Under the pieces are notes generated by a model. The model was not told the origin of the DNA and made no database searches. It worked only from the letters and a program-made list of their open reading frames with translations. Of a stretch of 15,196 nt of DNA, positions 7,461-15,196 are shown one piece after another. The first letter of the stretch is position 1. Each line of letters starts with the position of its first letter. The translations under genes and the position numbers were made by a program. The DNA is from JAVBPA01 sp031549925. GTDB taxonomy: Bacteria > Bacillota > Clostridia > Oscillospirales > CAG-272. The stretch spans positions 1 to 15,196 of the forward strand of contig JAVBPA010000007.1 in the NCBI GenBank assembly GCA_031549925.1. Direction: 5' to 3'.

Positions 7461-9716
7461 CTAATCGGAATCTTTGTTTTCTGTTATTAATTTGCGTATC
7501 TTTTTTTGTTTATATATAAAATACGAAAAATAAGTCGCTCCGAACGCAAACGCAGCCATTAGAGTTAATCCTATTATATATTGCAAAACCGGAAACCAAG
7601 GCAAAACGCGGATTTCTGAAATTTTATTTGTAAAAATCATGTTTATTGAATAATTAACAAGCAGTTCAAAGACAGTATAAACCACAGCCGAAAGAATTAC
7701 AAAAACAAAACCGTCGAATATAAAAATGTTTTTTATAGCTCTCTCGTTTGAACCGAACATTTCTAATATATAAAATTCATTACCGCGTTTGCCGTAAAAT
7801 ATAATTTGGGAAAACATCCATATCATCGGAGTTACCAGTATAACAAAAACCGATGATATTTGTGTTATCGTATGTTTATTTTTTAGTAAATCGACTTCAT
7901 AATTTAATGAAGCATGGTTGTTTTTAACATCAACAGCGTAATACTGGACAGCCCATTTTTTAAGCTCGTATTCTGTTTCGGAAAGCTGGGCGGGAGACGC
8001 TGATAAATCCGTGTAAAGATTTACTTCATTATAATATGCTCCAGAGCCTGTCACATCAAAAAAGTCATTTTCTGAAAAATATATGTTCATATAACGTGAT
8101 GTAACATCATCATGCAATATAGCTCCGACGGTAAACTCTATGTACTCAAAATTGTAGTATTTGAACTGTTCTTTCAAAAGATCGTGTCCGGTCAGCATTG
8201 ATTCGATAGACATTATCTGATCTTTTTTTATTGCTATCCATATTTTTGAACCGGGCTTTATTTTTAATTTCTTTATATTATTCAATGAATCAGAAATAAT
8301 GACCGTTCTTTCGTTATCCAGAATAGAATTTATTTCACCCGTATGTTTATAATCATTTAATGAAACGGCAATTTCCGCGTCGCAGGCTTTGTATTTAATC
8401 ATATTCTCGGCGCATAAATTATCTTCTTCAATCTGATCGCGTGACAATACATCTTTACCGAAAACAACAAAATTTGAACCGAATTTTACATCGCTGTTCC
8501 TGAAAATGATATGGGAAGACTGTTCCATCGCGGATATGGAAATCGATTTTTTTATTTGTATTATATTATCTATCTGCAAAAGTTCCTGAGTCATCAATTC
8601 ATCCTCATAATAAATCGGATATTCACCGGTGTTATTAAAGGAAAGAGTAAACTGCGGATCCGCTTCGCTTTCGGTTTTTTTTATAACTGCGGCTATATAT
8701 GATATTCCGGTAAATAGTATTGCAAAAACAGATGCCAGAATAACAAGCTGTGATATATATTTTCTGAAACGCCAAATTGTAAAAAGTTCGTATTTTTCAG
8801 GATAACGCAGCCCGTAAAATTCAAATGACATTTTAGGAGAAACGACCAAATTCGAATTATCTTCCGCCGCAATATTAAGGATAGGAGTGCGTTTAGATAC
8901 TCTCCAGACAGGCCAGATAACCGATAAAGCAGCTATTAAATTGGATGCGGCAATTGTTATTAATACAACAACCGGACTGTATGCGAATCCTGATCCGGAA
9001 ATATTATATAAAATCGCCCCAAGCAAGGCAGATAAAACAAGAGACAAAGGTAGCATCATAGTATTTACGATCATAAGCTCCCAAAACGAAGTTTCAAGAA
9101 GCTTTTTTAAATCAGCTCCGAATGTCATATATATTCCGTATGTAAATTTATAATGGCTGATTCTGATGTAATATAAAACCATTAAAATGAATGTTCCGAG
9201 CACCAGCATTAATAAAGATATTACCGTAAACGCAATTGTGTTTATATTTTTTTCAACCGAAAAATTATACACGGGAGAAACAGAATAATAAACTCCCGTT
9301 TCCGCCAATTCGGCGAGTCCCGCTATTTGTTTTTTATAAAATCGGTTGTATGAATCCTCTATATTTTCGTTTGTAAATTTTACATACACATTATATGTTA
9401 TGTCGTATGTATCCATTGATTCATACTCTTCAATTCTGATCAGCTCATAATTTTTATCAGAGGAAAGCATTGCTGTTCCGCCGCTTAAAAGAAACGCATA
9501 CTGCTCTTCATTTAATGAACCTAAAAAAACATGGTAATCATATTCCTCTAATGTTTTTTTGTATCTTATATCTATAGTGTTTACAAAATAAACAGATATC
9601 AATGAAAACATCATTTGAATTATAAACAACCCGCAAAAAAAGCATAAATATTGTTTTTTGTCAAACAATACAGTTTTTAGGGCAAGACGTATATTTCTTA
9701 TCAAACGAGCCATCAA
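7461..9716 (-). CDS. ABC transporter permease with two FtsX domains
   Basis: The 751-residue protein has about eight membrane segments: near 22-45, 158-185, 211-237, 247-270, 319-345, 620-645, 666-690 and 707-735. This is the doubled FtsX layout (one segment, outside loop, three segments; repeated). The first outside loop is about 110 residues and the second about 270. After segment 2 (FTYGIYMTFGADLKK) and after segment 6 (FYILEMFGSNERAIK) lies the short cytoplasmic coupling helix typical of FtsX permeases, which contacts the ATPase. It starts at the first of two ATG codons, seven bases after AGGGTG. It is the first gene of a two-gene operon, with the ATPase behind it. Family members move or release lipoproteins, lipids or peptides, or confer peptide resistance; which applies here is unknown. 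Confidence 0.93.
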   Translation of the reverse strand: MMARLIRNIRLALKTVLFDKKQYLCFFCGLFIIQMMFSLISVYFVNTIDIRYKKTLEEYDYHVFLGSLNEEQYAFLLSGGTAMLSSDKNYELIRIEEYESMDTYDITYNVYVKFTNENIEDSYNRFYKKQIAGLAELAETGVYYSVSPVYNFSVEKNINTIAFTVISLLMLVLGTFILMVLYYIRISHYKFTYGIYMTFGADLKKLLETSFWELMIVNTMMLPLSLVLSALLGAILYNISGSGFAYSPVVVLITIAASNLIAALSVIWPVWRVSKRTPILNIAAEDNSNLVVSPKMSFEFYGLRYPEKYELFTIWRFRKYISQLVILASVFAILFTGISYIAAVIKKTESEADPQFTLSFNNTGEYPIYYEDELMTQELLQIDNIIQIKKSISISAMEQSSHIIFRNSDVKFGSNFVVFGKDVLSRDQIEEDNLCAENMIKYKACDAEIAVSLNDYKHTGEINSILDNERTVIISDSLNNIKKLKIKPGSKIWIAIKKDQIMSIESMLTGHDLLKEQFKYYNFEYIEFTVGAILHDDVTSRYMNIYFSENDFFDVTGSGAYYNEVNLYTDLSASPAQLSETEYELKKWAVQYYAVDVKNNHASLNYEVDLLKNKHTITQISSVFVILVTPMIWMFSQIIFYGKRGNEFYILEMFGSNERAIKNIFIFDGFVFVILSAVVYTVFELLVNYSINMIFTNKISEIRVLPWFPVLQYIIGLTLMAAFAFGATYFSYFIYKQKKIRKLITENKDSD

Positions 9717-9804
9717 AAATAATCACCCTACAATCAATTATAATAACTTATTACAATTTTATATAATTTTACATAATTATACTACCGTATTTTGTGAAGT
9801 TTTT

Positions 9805-9820
9805 ATTAAGCGCCGTTAAT
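9805..9820. promoter_or_regulatory. Inverted repeat, possible operator
   Basis: ATTAA, then GCGCCG, then TTAAT is a palindrome with a GC-rich centre in otherwise very AT-rich DNA between two divergent transcripts. It lies 42 bases upstream of the -35 box of the GH78 promoter and about 90 bases from the start of the permease gene. No regulator gene is nearby, so binding is a guess. The rest of 9717-9977 shows no gene. Confidence 0.3.
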
Positions 9821-9861
9821 TATTTTACAATTATAGTATTTTCTTTTATTATGCTTAACTA

Positions 9862-9890
9862 TTGACTTAAACGGGCAGTGAATGTATTAT
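9862..9890 (+). promoter_or_regulatory. Sigma-A-type promoter of the GH78 / oxidoreductase operon
   Basis: TTGACT (9862-9867), a 17-base spacer and TATTAT (9885-9890), with TG directly before the -10 box. The start would be near 9897, leaving a leader of about 80 bases before the ATG at 9978. Confidence 0.7.
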
Positions 9891-9960
9891 ATAGTAGAAT
9901 ACAAACGAAATTGAATTTAAATTATTACTATATAGATATATATGTATAATTATTATATTC

Positions 9961-9966
9961 AGGAGG
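9961..9966 (+). promoter_or_regulatory. Ribosome binding site deciding the GH78 start
   Basis: A perfect AGGAGG lies 11 bases before the ATG at 9978. This favours 9978 over the in-frame ATG at 9942, which lies upstream of the site and lacks its own. Confidence 0.85.
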
Positions 9967-9977
9967 ATTTTTTAAAA

Positions 9978-12509
9978 ATGTCTTATATAAAAAGTTTATC
10001 TGTTGACGGTGAAGTTCTCGGAAGCGGAAGATATTCACGCATAGCGGCGACCGAAACTCCTGTTTTATCATGGATTGCTGCTTCGCATAAACCGGATTCC
10101 TATCAAAAATCATACCGTATAACGGTAACTTGCGGAAATGATGTCTGCTACAGTTCCGGTTGGATTGAATCAACGCTTAACCGTGCAAAAATATCGGGAT
10201 GTAAAAAAACCGGATGCCGTTATACAGCTACCGTTGAGATTTGTGATAACAACGATTTTGTATCTGAACCTTTCAGCGACTATTTCTATTTCGGAGCGCG
10301 CGGACTTGACGATGCCGAATGGATTGCCGCTTCTGAAGATATTCCGCGCCGCGCTGTTTATTTTAATCATAAATTCAATTTAAACCGCAAGGTTTCACAT
10401 GCCTTTATATACGTTTGCGGTCTCGGCTATCAAAAGGTTTATATAAACGGTATAGCTGTTGAGGATAAAGTTGAGCTTGCCCCTCTTCATTCAAATTATA
10501 AAAAGACTTCATATTATACAGTCACTCCCGAATTTAACGGAATATGCGAAGGCGAAAACGAAGTATCAATTATAATCGGCGACGGCTGGAGACGCTGTCA
10601 AAGTAATTTTATACGCGCTCATACTACCGGACGCGAAATAGAATTTTACGGTCTTCCCGTCCTTTGCGCCGCTTTTGATATTTATTATACGGACGGAACA
10701 TGCGAAACAATTACAACCGGCAATGACTGGGTATGGTCTCACGGTCCTATCGTGATGAATGATTTATACGACGGCGAAACATATGACGCTAATATCGGTA
10801 TAGATTCATATCAGCCTGTTGAAGTAAAATCCTGCCCGGCGGAAAAATTATTACCTCAAACGGTAGCTCCTATAGAACAAATGGAAGTTTATCCCGCAAA
10901 ATCGGTATTTTCACCCCGCCCCGGAATTTTTGTTTTTGATTTCGGACAAAATATCGCCGGTGTTCCGCGCATAAATCTACCCTCCGATATGACAAGCGGT
11001 CAAACAATCAAAATAACCTGTCATGAAATACTTGACGAAGACGGAACTCTCTACACCGCTACACTGCGCGAAGCTAAATGCACAGATACATACATCTCTT
11101 CCGGAAGCAGCAGTGATTTAAGCGTATGGCAGCCGATTTTTACATATCACGGTTTCCGTTACGCGCAGATTGAAGGATGGGGGAATTCTGTTCCGCAATG
11201 CGAGGATATTTCGGCTGTCGCTTTATATACAAACATAAATTCAAAAAGCTTTTTTGAATGCGGAAGCGCATTAATAAATAAAATTCATTTGAATGCGGCT
11301 CAAACGGAACGTTCTAATATCCACGGTATTTTAACGGATTGCCCTCAGCGTGACGAACGTATGGGATGGCTAAATGACGCAACTGTCCGTTTTGAAGAAA
11401 CACCGTATAATTTTGATATAGCACGTATATTCCCGAAAATAGTCTGCGATATAATAGATTCTCAAAACAAGGAAACCGGAGCTTTCCAATGTACCGCTCC
11501 TTATGTTTTCGGAGGGAATCCCGCCGATCCGGTCTGCTCTTCATTTTTAGTGGCAGGAATGCAGGCATATATCAGAACAGGCGATATCCGCGTTGTAAAA
11601 GAAGGATACGAGGGCTGGAAAGCATGGGAAAATCTGCTGTTGTCACGCGCTAATGAAGATGAACCATACATTGTAAATTACAGCTATTACGGAGACTGGG
11701 CGGGACCGGCTTATGCATGTATAACAATGGAGCACGCGGTTTCCGCCGTAACACCGGGTATTTTTATTTCAACGGGATATTCATACCTGAACGCTACTTT
11801 TTTGTCGTATTTTGCTAAAATTCTTGGTTTTGAAAATGAGAGCGCTGAATGGGCTGTCAAGGCTCAGCTTATCCGTGAAGCTATCCTAAAAAAATGGTGG
11901 AACGAAGAAACTGCGGTTATGGGAAGCGGTTCGCAAGCATGTCAGGCGTTTTCGCTATGGCTCGGTTTAGTTCCGAAAGATAAGGAACAAGATGCCGCTC
12001 GTGTAATGCGCGATAGTTTAGTAAACAACGATTATAAAATCACAACCGGAAATTTATGTACAAGATATTTATTCGATATGCTGGCAAAATTCGGTTATAT
12101 AAACGAAGCTTACGAATTGATTTGCCGCGAGGAATATCCTTCTTACGGATTTATGATACAAAACGAGGCGACCACTGTTTGGGAAAGATTTGAATTGAAA
12201 AAAGATCCGGGAATGAATTCTCACAATCATCCTATGTACGCTGCCGTTGACTATTGGTTTTACGCTTATCTTTGCGGTGTGACAATAGAATCCCCCGAAA
12301 CAGCATTTATAAATCCCTGTTTACCCGAAAAATTGTTATCGGCGCAATGCAAAGTTCAAACAATAAGAGGTGATTTATGCGTCCGCTGGGTAAAACGTTT
12401 CGATAAAAAATGCCTCTATGTTACAGTTCCTTTCGGAATGACAGCTAATATTACATTTAACGGAAAAAATTATGTTGCCGGAAGCGGCTGGCATACTTTT
12501 ATAGATTAA
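9978..12509 (+). CDS. GH78-family glycosidase, alpha-L-rhamnosidase-like
   Basis: The 843-residue protein has the GH78 layout: N-terminal beta domains (YRITVTCG near 40; GLGYQKVYINGIAVEDK near 155, as in the rhamnosidase N domain), a beta sandwich with FDFGQNIAGVPRINL (near 325) and YHGFRYAQIEGW (near 395), then an alpha/alpha barrel with DCPQRDERMGW (454-464), a closing C-terminal sandwich and no signal peptide, so it works in the cytoplasm on imported sugars. Glu460 (in DERMGW) is the likely general acid and Glu736 (in TTVWERF) the likely general base by family comparison. Between them, where many GH78 enzymes have PGWGDA, this one has ADPVCSSF, so it belongs to a divergent branch and its sugar may not be rhamnose. 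It starts at the AGGAGG-preceded ATG; the oxidoreductase follows 16 bases later. Confidence 0.88.
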   Translation: MSYIKSLSVDGEVLGSGRYSRIAATETPVLSWIAASHKPDSYQKSYRITVTCGNDVCYSSGWIESTLNRAKISGCKKTGCRYTATVEICDNNDFVSEPFSDYFYFGARGLDDAEWIAASEDIPRRAVYFNHKFNLNRKVSHAFIYVCGLGYQKVYINGIAVEDKVELAPLHSNYKKTSYYTVTPEFNGICEGENEVSIIIGDGWRRCQSNFIRAHTTGREIEFYGLPVLCAAFDIYYTDGTCETITTGNDWVWSHGPIVMNDLYDGETYDANIGIDSYQPVEVKSCPAEKLLPQTVAPIEQMEVYPAKSVFSPRPGIFVFDFGQNIAGVPRINLPSDMTSGQTIKITCHEILDEDGTLYTATLREAKCTDTYISSGSSSDLSVWQPIFTYHGFRYAQIEGWGNSVPQCEDISAVALYTNINSKSFFECGSALINKIHLNAAQTERSNIHGILTDCPQRDERMGWLNDATVRFEETPYNFDIARIFPKIVCDIIDSQNKETGAFQCTAPYVFGGNPADPVCSSFLVAGMQAYIRTGDIRVVKEGYEGWKAWENLLLSRANEDEPYIVNYSYYGDWAGPAYACITMEHAVSAVTPGIFISTGYSYLNATFLSYFAKILGFENESAEWAVKAQLIREAILKKWWNEETAVMGSGSQACQAFSLWLGLVPKDKEQDAARVMRDSLVNNDYKITTGNLCTRYLFDMLAKFGYINEAYELICREEYPSYGFMIQNEATTVWERFELKKDPGMNSHNHPMYAAVDYWFYAYLCGVTIESPETAFINPCLPEKLLSAQCKVQTIRGDLCVRWVKRFDKKCLYVTVPFGMTANITFNGKNYVAGSGWHTFID

Positions 12510-12525
12510 AACGGAGAATAAACAA

Positions 12526-13761
12526 ATGGCAAAATTAAAAATAGGAGTTTTCGGAGCAGGCAGAGGAATGAGTGCTGTTCATCAGCTTTTAAATCATCCG
12601 GATGCCGAACTTGTTGCTGTATGCGACAAATATGTTCCGCTTTTAAACAATTGCCGTACTGTGGCGGAAAATGCAGGACTTTCGCGCGTTACGTACTACG
12701 AACGCTTCGACGATTTTATCGAGCATGATATGGACGCCGTAATATGTGCGAATTACGCTCATGAACACGCAAAGTTCGGAATACGTTTGCTTGAAAGCGG
12801 CCGTCATATTATGACCGAATGTTTAATGTCGGCTAACATGGCGGAAGCTGTCGCGCTTATCGAAGCGGTGGAACGAACCGGAAAAGTTTATGCTTATGCC
12901 GAAAATTACTGCTATGTTCCGACTAGGCACGAAATGCGTATTCGTTACCGCAGAGGGGATATAGGAGAATTGATGTATGCGGAGGGCGAATATGTCCACG
13001 ATTGTTCCTCAATATGGCCTCAGATAACCTACGGCGAAAGAAACCACTGGCGGAATTTGATGCCCTCCACTTTTTACTGCACTCATTCTATCGGTCCGAT
13101 ACTTTACGCAACTGGGCTTCGTCCGGTACAGGTTACGGGATTTGAAACGCCTAATATGCCTTTTATGCGAAAACTCGGCACGGCTTCAGGTACACTCGGA
13201 ATGGAAGTGCTTACTCTGGAAAACGGAGCTTTTATCAAAAGCCTGCATTTTGGTATGAAACACACTCATCATTCAAACTATCAGTTAAACGGAGACAGGG
13301 GTGCGCTGCGTGAAATAGGCGGAGAGCTTCACTCTTATATTGAGGGAGAAGATGAAAACTGCCGCGGAAAAAGATCGGTAGAAATACCGGAATTTATTAT
13401 AAAAGATGCGGCGGGAACAGGTCACGGCGGAGGAGATTTTTTTACTACTCATTATTTTATCCGGTCAATCCTCGGAGATGAGGACGCAAAAAAATTATCG
13501 ATAAATGTATATGAAGCCGCCGACATGTCAACTCCGGGTATTTTAGCGTACAGGTCAATAGTTGAAGGAAATAAACCTCAGCGTATACCTAACCTGCGTT
13601 TAAAAGAAGAACGCGATTTATACAGAAACGACACATTCTGCACTTTCCCCGAAGCTGCCGGTAATATGTATGTGTCAAATAATATTTACACCCAAGAGCA
13701 AATACCGGATGAAGTTTTCGATGAAGTTCGCCGCCGCTGGGAAGCAGGGCTTCCGGGTTAA
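12526..13761 (+). CDS. Gfo/Idh/MocA-family oxidoreductase, divergent catalytic motif
   Basis: The 411-residue protein starts with a dinucleotide-binding fold (IGVFGAGRG, 6-14; Asp34 at the end of strand 2) and continues with the alpha/beta C-terminal domain of sugar-type NAD(P) oxidoreductases (ENYCYVP, then GELMYAEGEY). The usual EKP loop reads ECLMSA (98-103), with Cys99 where the catalytic lysine is normally found, and the later GGG..D..H..D motif is reduced to STFYCTHSIGP with only His187. Some family members with an altered EKP loop, such as GH109 enzymes, use NAD to hydrolyse glycosides by a redox route, so a hydrolase or isomerase role is as possible as simple dehydrogenation. It is the second gene behind the GH78 enzyme, with GGAG before the ATG, and probably acts on the same substrate. 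The gene ends in the terminator region at 13762-13912. Confidence 0.88.
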   Translation: MAKLKIGVFGAGRGMSAVHQLLNHPDAELVAVCDKYVPLLNNCRTVAENAGLSRVTYYERFDDFIEHDMDAVICANYAHEHAKFGIRLLESGRHIMTECLMSANMAEAVALIEAVERTGKVYAYAENYCYVPTRHEMRIRYRRGDIGELMYAEGEYVHDCSSIWPQITYGERNHWRNLMPSTFYCTHSIGPILYATGLRPVQVTGFETPNMPFMRKLGTASGTLGMEVLTLENGAFIKSLHFGMKHTHHSNYQLNGDRGALREIGGELHSYIEGEDENCRGKRSVEIPEFIIKDAAGTGHGGGDFFTTHYFIRSILGDEDAKKLSINVYEAADMSTPGILAYRSIVEGNKPQRIPNLRLKEERDLYRNDTFCTFPEAAGNMYVSNNIYTQEQIPDEVFDEVRRRWEAGLPG

Positions 13762-13816
13762 TGTTTTTTTTAGAATCAAAGGATTACGAGGGCGCGGTCG
13801 CTTTTGAATAAAGCAA

Positions 13817-13832
13817 AGTTTACAAGTAAACT
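13817..13832. repeat. Perfect inverted repeat in intergenic DNA
   Basis: AGTTTAC, AA, GTAAACT is a perfect 7-bp hairpin arm pair. GCGGT (13794-13798) and ACCGC (13834-13838) can enclose it, and AAAGTTT/AAACTTT (13815-13821, 13840-13846) is a competing pairing. It lies in the 151-base spacer after the oxidoreductase gene; it may help end transcription or protect an RNA 3' end. Confidence 0.5.
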
Positions 13833-13866
13833 AACCGCAAAACTTTAAAAAAATTTTTTTATAATC

Positions 13867-13900
13867 AAAAAGCTGAAATTTTTTAGACTTCAGCCTTTTT
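13867..13900. terminator. Bidirectional terminator between convergent genes
   Basis: AAAAAGCTGAA (13867-13877) pairs with TTCAGC plus CTTTTT (13889-13900) with one bulged C, leaving an 11-base loop and a T-run on the plus strand. The A-tract at its left becomes a T-run on the minus strand. It suits the end of the GH78 operon and of the minus-strand GH4 gene, which stops at 13913. Confidence 0.75.
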
Positions 13901-13912
13901 TTTTATTTGGTT

Positions 13913-15196
13913 TTATTTAAGATATCCCAGATAGCTTTCGCCTGCCGCGAACATTTCATCTACCATGGATTTTATTTCTGCCATTGAACAAACCGCGCTT
14001 GAAAGCGGATCAAACAATATAGCGTGGAATATTTTACGGCGGTCGCCTTCGATAGCTCCCTGAACCGCAAGCTCCTCAACGCGGGCTGTAATGTTTGTTA
14101 AGAGAGCAAGCTGATCCGGAAGAGGACCGACTTTTATAGCTTCCAGGCTGTCTTTTGATGCGAGAACCGGAACTTCAACGCAGCAGCCCCAGGGAAGATT
14201 GTCAATTAAACCAAAGTTGCGGACGTTTCCGTTGAATTTATACATTGTGTTATCACCGAAGCAGGCGTTAAATATATTTGAAGCATATTCGCCGCCACGG
14301 TTTAAATCTATTTCAGCGTTACTGAGCCAGTTTTCAGTATCCTGTTTCCATGTGGTTTCGCGGCGGAAATATTCATTCAGTATATAAGCATATTCGCCGG
14401 GATTCCAGTTTGTACCGTGTGTACAGTATTTTTCTATTAAGTCGGGGCGTTTGCGGAACCATGAGTTGTATTCGCTGTTATGTCCCGAAGATTCTGTTAC
14501 GTAATAATCAAGCTGTAAGAACATTTCATTTCTTACCTGTTCCGCGTTTAATATATCCGGATTTTTCATAGCTTCACGGATACGCGGATAAGCATCTACT
14601 CCGTTGACACGGTAATCAATATAGAATGCCTGATGGTTAATGCCCGCGCAGGTATATGTAACATCCCTCATATCAGCGCCTATCCAGGAAGCGAGCATAT
14701 GAGCCGTCCCCTGAACACTGTGGCAAAGTCCGGTAACGTTAACCTTGGTTTCGCTTTGTAAAAAGCGGCAAAGCATTGCCATCGGATTGGTATAGTTGAG
14801 AACTACCGCGTTCGGACAATATTTTTCGACATCGCGGCAGATTTCAAGCATAGGCGGTGCCGTACGGAGAAAACGGAAAATACCGGAGGGTCCGCGTGTG
14901 TCACCGATATTTGTATCTACGCCGTATTTTTTGGGTATTTCAATATCGGTGCGGAAAATTTCCGGTCCGCCCGAAAGAATTGTGATAGCAACTCCGTCTG
15001 CTCCTTCGAGAGCTACCTTGCGGTCAAGGGTTGCCGTAACCTTTGCCGGATATTTACCTGCTTCGACAATCTTTTTTACCGCTTTTTCAATAAAATCAAG
15101 CCGTTCTTTATCAATATCCATCAGTGCGATTTCAGCATCACGGAATGCTTCAAACGTTAAAATATCGCGGACAAGTGCGCGTGTAAAACCGAAACT
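13913..15196 (-). CDS. GH4 glycosidase, alpha-galactosidase/alpha-glucosidase group, 5' end cut off
   Basis: The reading frame stays open to the right edge of the window: 25 more codons upstream of the ATG at 15121 read SFGFTRALVRD and EAFRDAEIALMDID, a typical GH4 N-terminal stretch. So the ATG at 15121 is internal, and the true start and the GxGS-type NAD loop lie outside the window. GH4 enzymes need NAD and a divalent metal and cleave glycosides by oxidation-elimination. The family motifs visible are GDTRGPSGIFR, NYTNPMAM, GLCHSVQGT (metal-binding Cys and the following His) and GINHQAF. CHSVQGT is like the MelA-type alpha-galactosidase group, but the sugar (galactoside, glucoside or galacturonide) cannot be fixed. 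The product is cytoplasmic. It ends at a shared terminator facing the GH78 operon, so it is a separate unit, probably working on related sugars. Expected full length is about 445 residues. Confidence 0.93.
   Translation of the reverse strand, partial: SFGFTRALVRDILTFEAFRDAEIALMDIDKERLDFIEKAVKKIVEAGKYPAKVTATLDRKVALEGADGVAITILSGGPEIFRTDIEIPKKYGVDTNIGDTRGPSGIFRFLRTAPPMLEICRDVEKYCPNAVVLNYTNPMAMLCRFLQSETKVNVTGLCHSVQGTAHMLASWIGADMRDVTYTCAGINHQAFYIDYRVNGVDAYPRIREAMKNPDILNAEQVRNEMFLQLDYYVTESSGHNSEYNSWFRKRPDLIEKYCTHGTNWNPGEYAYILNEYFRRETTWKQDTENWLSNAEIDLNRGGEYASNIFNACFGDNTMYKFNGNVRNFGLIDNLPWGCCVEVPVLASKDSLEAIKVGPLPDQLALLTNITARVEELAVQGAIEGDRRKIFHAILFDPLSSAVCSMAEIKSMVDEMFAAGESYLGYLK

Noticed and set aside
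8887..9153. Plus-strand open frame inside the permease gene
   Set aside because: It is antisense to a well-supported coding region, has no ribosome site and shows no domain.
9776..9781. TATAAT on the minus strand as the permease promoter
   Set aside because: No acceptable -35 box lies at 16-18 bases upstream, so I do not call a promoter here.
9942..9977. ATG at 9942 as start of the GH78 gene
   Set aside because: A perfect AGGAGG lies after it, at the proper distance from the ATG at 9978.
15119..15121. ATG at 15121 as the GH4 start
   Set aside because: The 25 codons upstream continue the GH4 family sequence to the window edge, so the gene is cut, not complete.

Overview
The window looks like part of a low-GC Gram-positive chromosome, most likely a gut or rumen-type clostridium (Oscillospiraceae-like). 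This is inferred from the AT-rich intergenic DNA, strong AGGAGG-type ribosome sites, an LtaS-like polymerase with a Gram-positive active site, a type A-like RNase P RNA, and sugar-degrading enzymes of families GH78 and GH4. No gene here fixes the species. I see no phage genes, transposase, CRISPR array, tRNA or rRNA operon.

Layout. Positions 1-154 hold a 21-bp tandem repeat (seven copies). It is followed by a tightly packed plus-strand operon (177-3939): a PfkB-fold protein with several altered active-site motifs, an alpha/beta hydrolase of the monoacylglycerol-lipase type, a small lipoprotein and a cysteine desulfurase. A roughly 100-bp spacer with two 7-bp repeats separates it from a convergent gene for a membrane LTA synthase-type phosphoglycerol transferase (4043-5962, minus). 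Back to back with that gene is rnpB (about 6091-6574, plus), the RNase P RNA, which carries an AT-rich insertion. Both have clear sigma-A-type promoters with 17-bp spacers. Two terminator hairpins follow. Then comes a minus-strand ABC exporter-like pair: permease (7461-9716) first, ATPase (6718-7428) second.

From 9862 a strong promoter drives a plus-strand pair: a cytoplasmic GH78-family enzyme and a Gfo/Idh/MocA oxidoreductase. A terminator region at 13762-13912 separates this pair from a convergent GH4 glycosidase (13913-15196, minus), whose start lies beyond the right edge. The GH78, Gfo/Idh and GH4 genes suggest intracellular breakdown of rhamnose- or uronate/galactoside-containing oligosaccharides or plant glycosides. 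The left half is housekeeping and cell-envelope work.

I did not find a clearly new multi-gene system. The items most worth a second look are the PfkB-like protein with degraded kinase motifs, the inserted stem-loops in RNase P RNA, the GH78 / Gfo-Idh pair with non-canonical catalytic motifs, and the 21-bp repeat whose changes in one copy fall only in a predicted loop.
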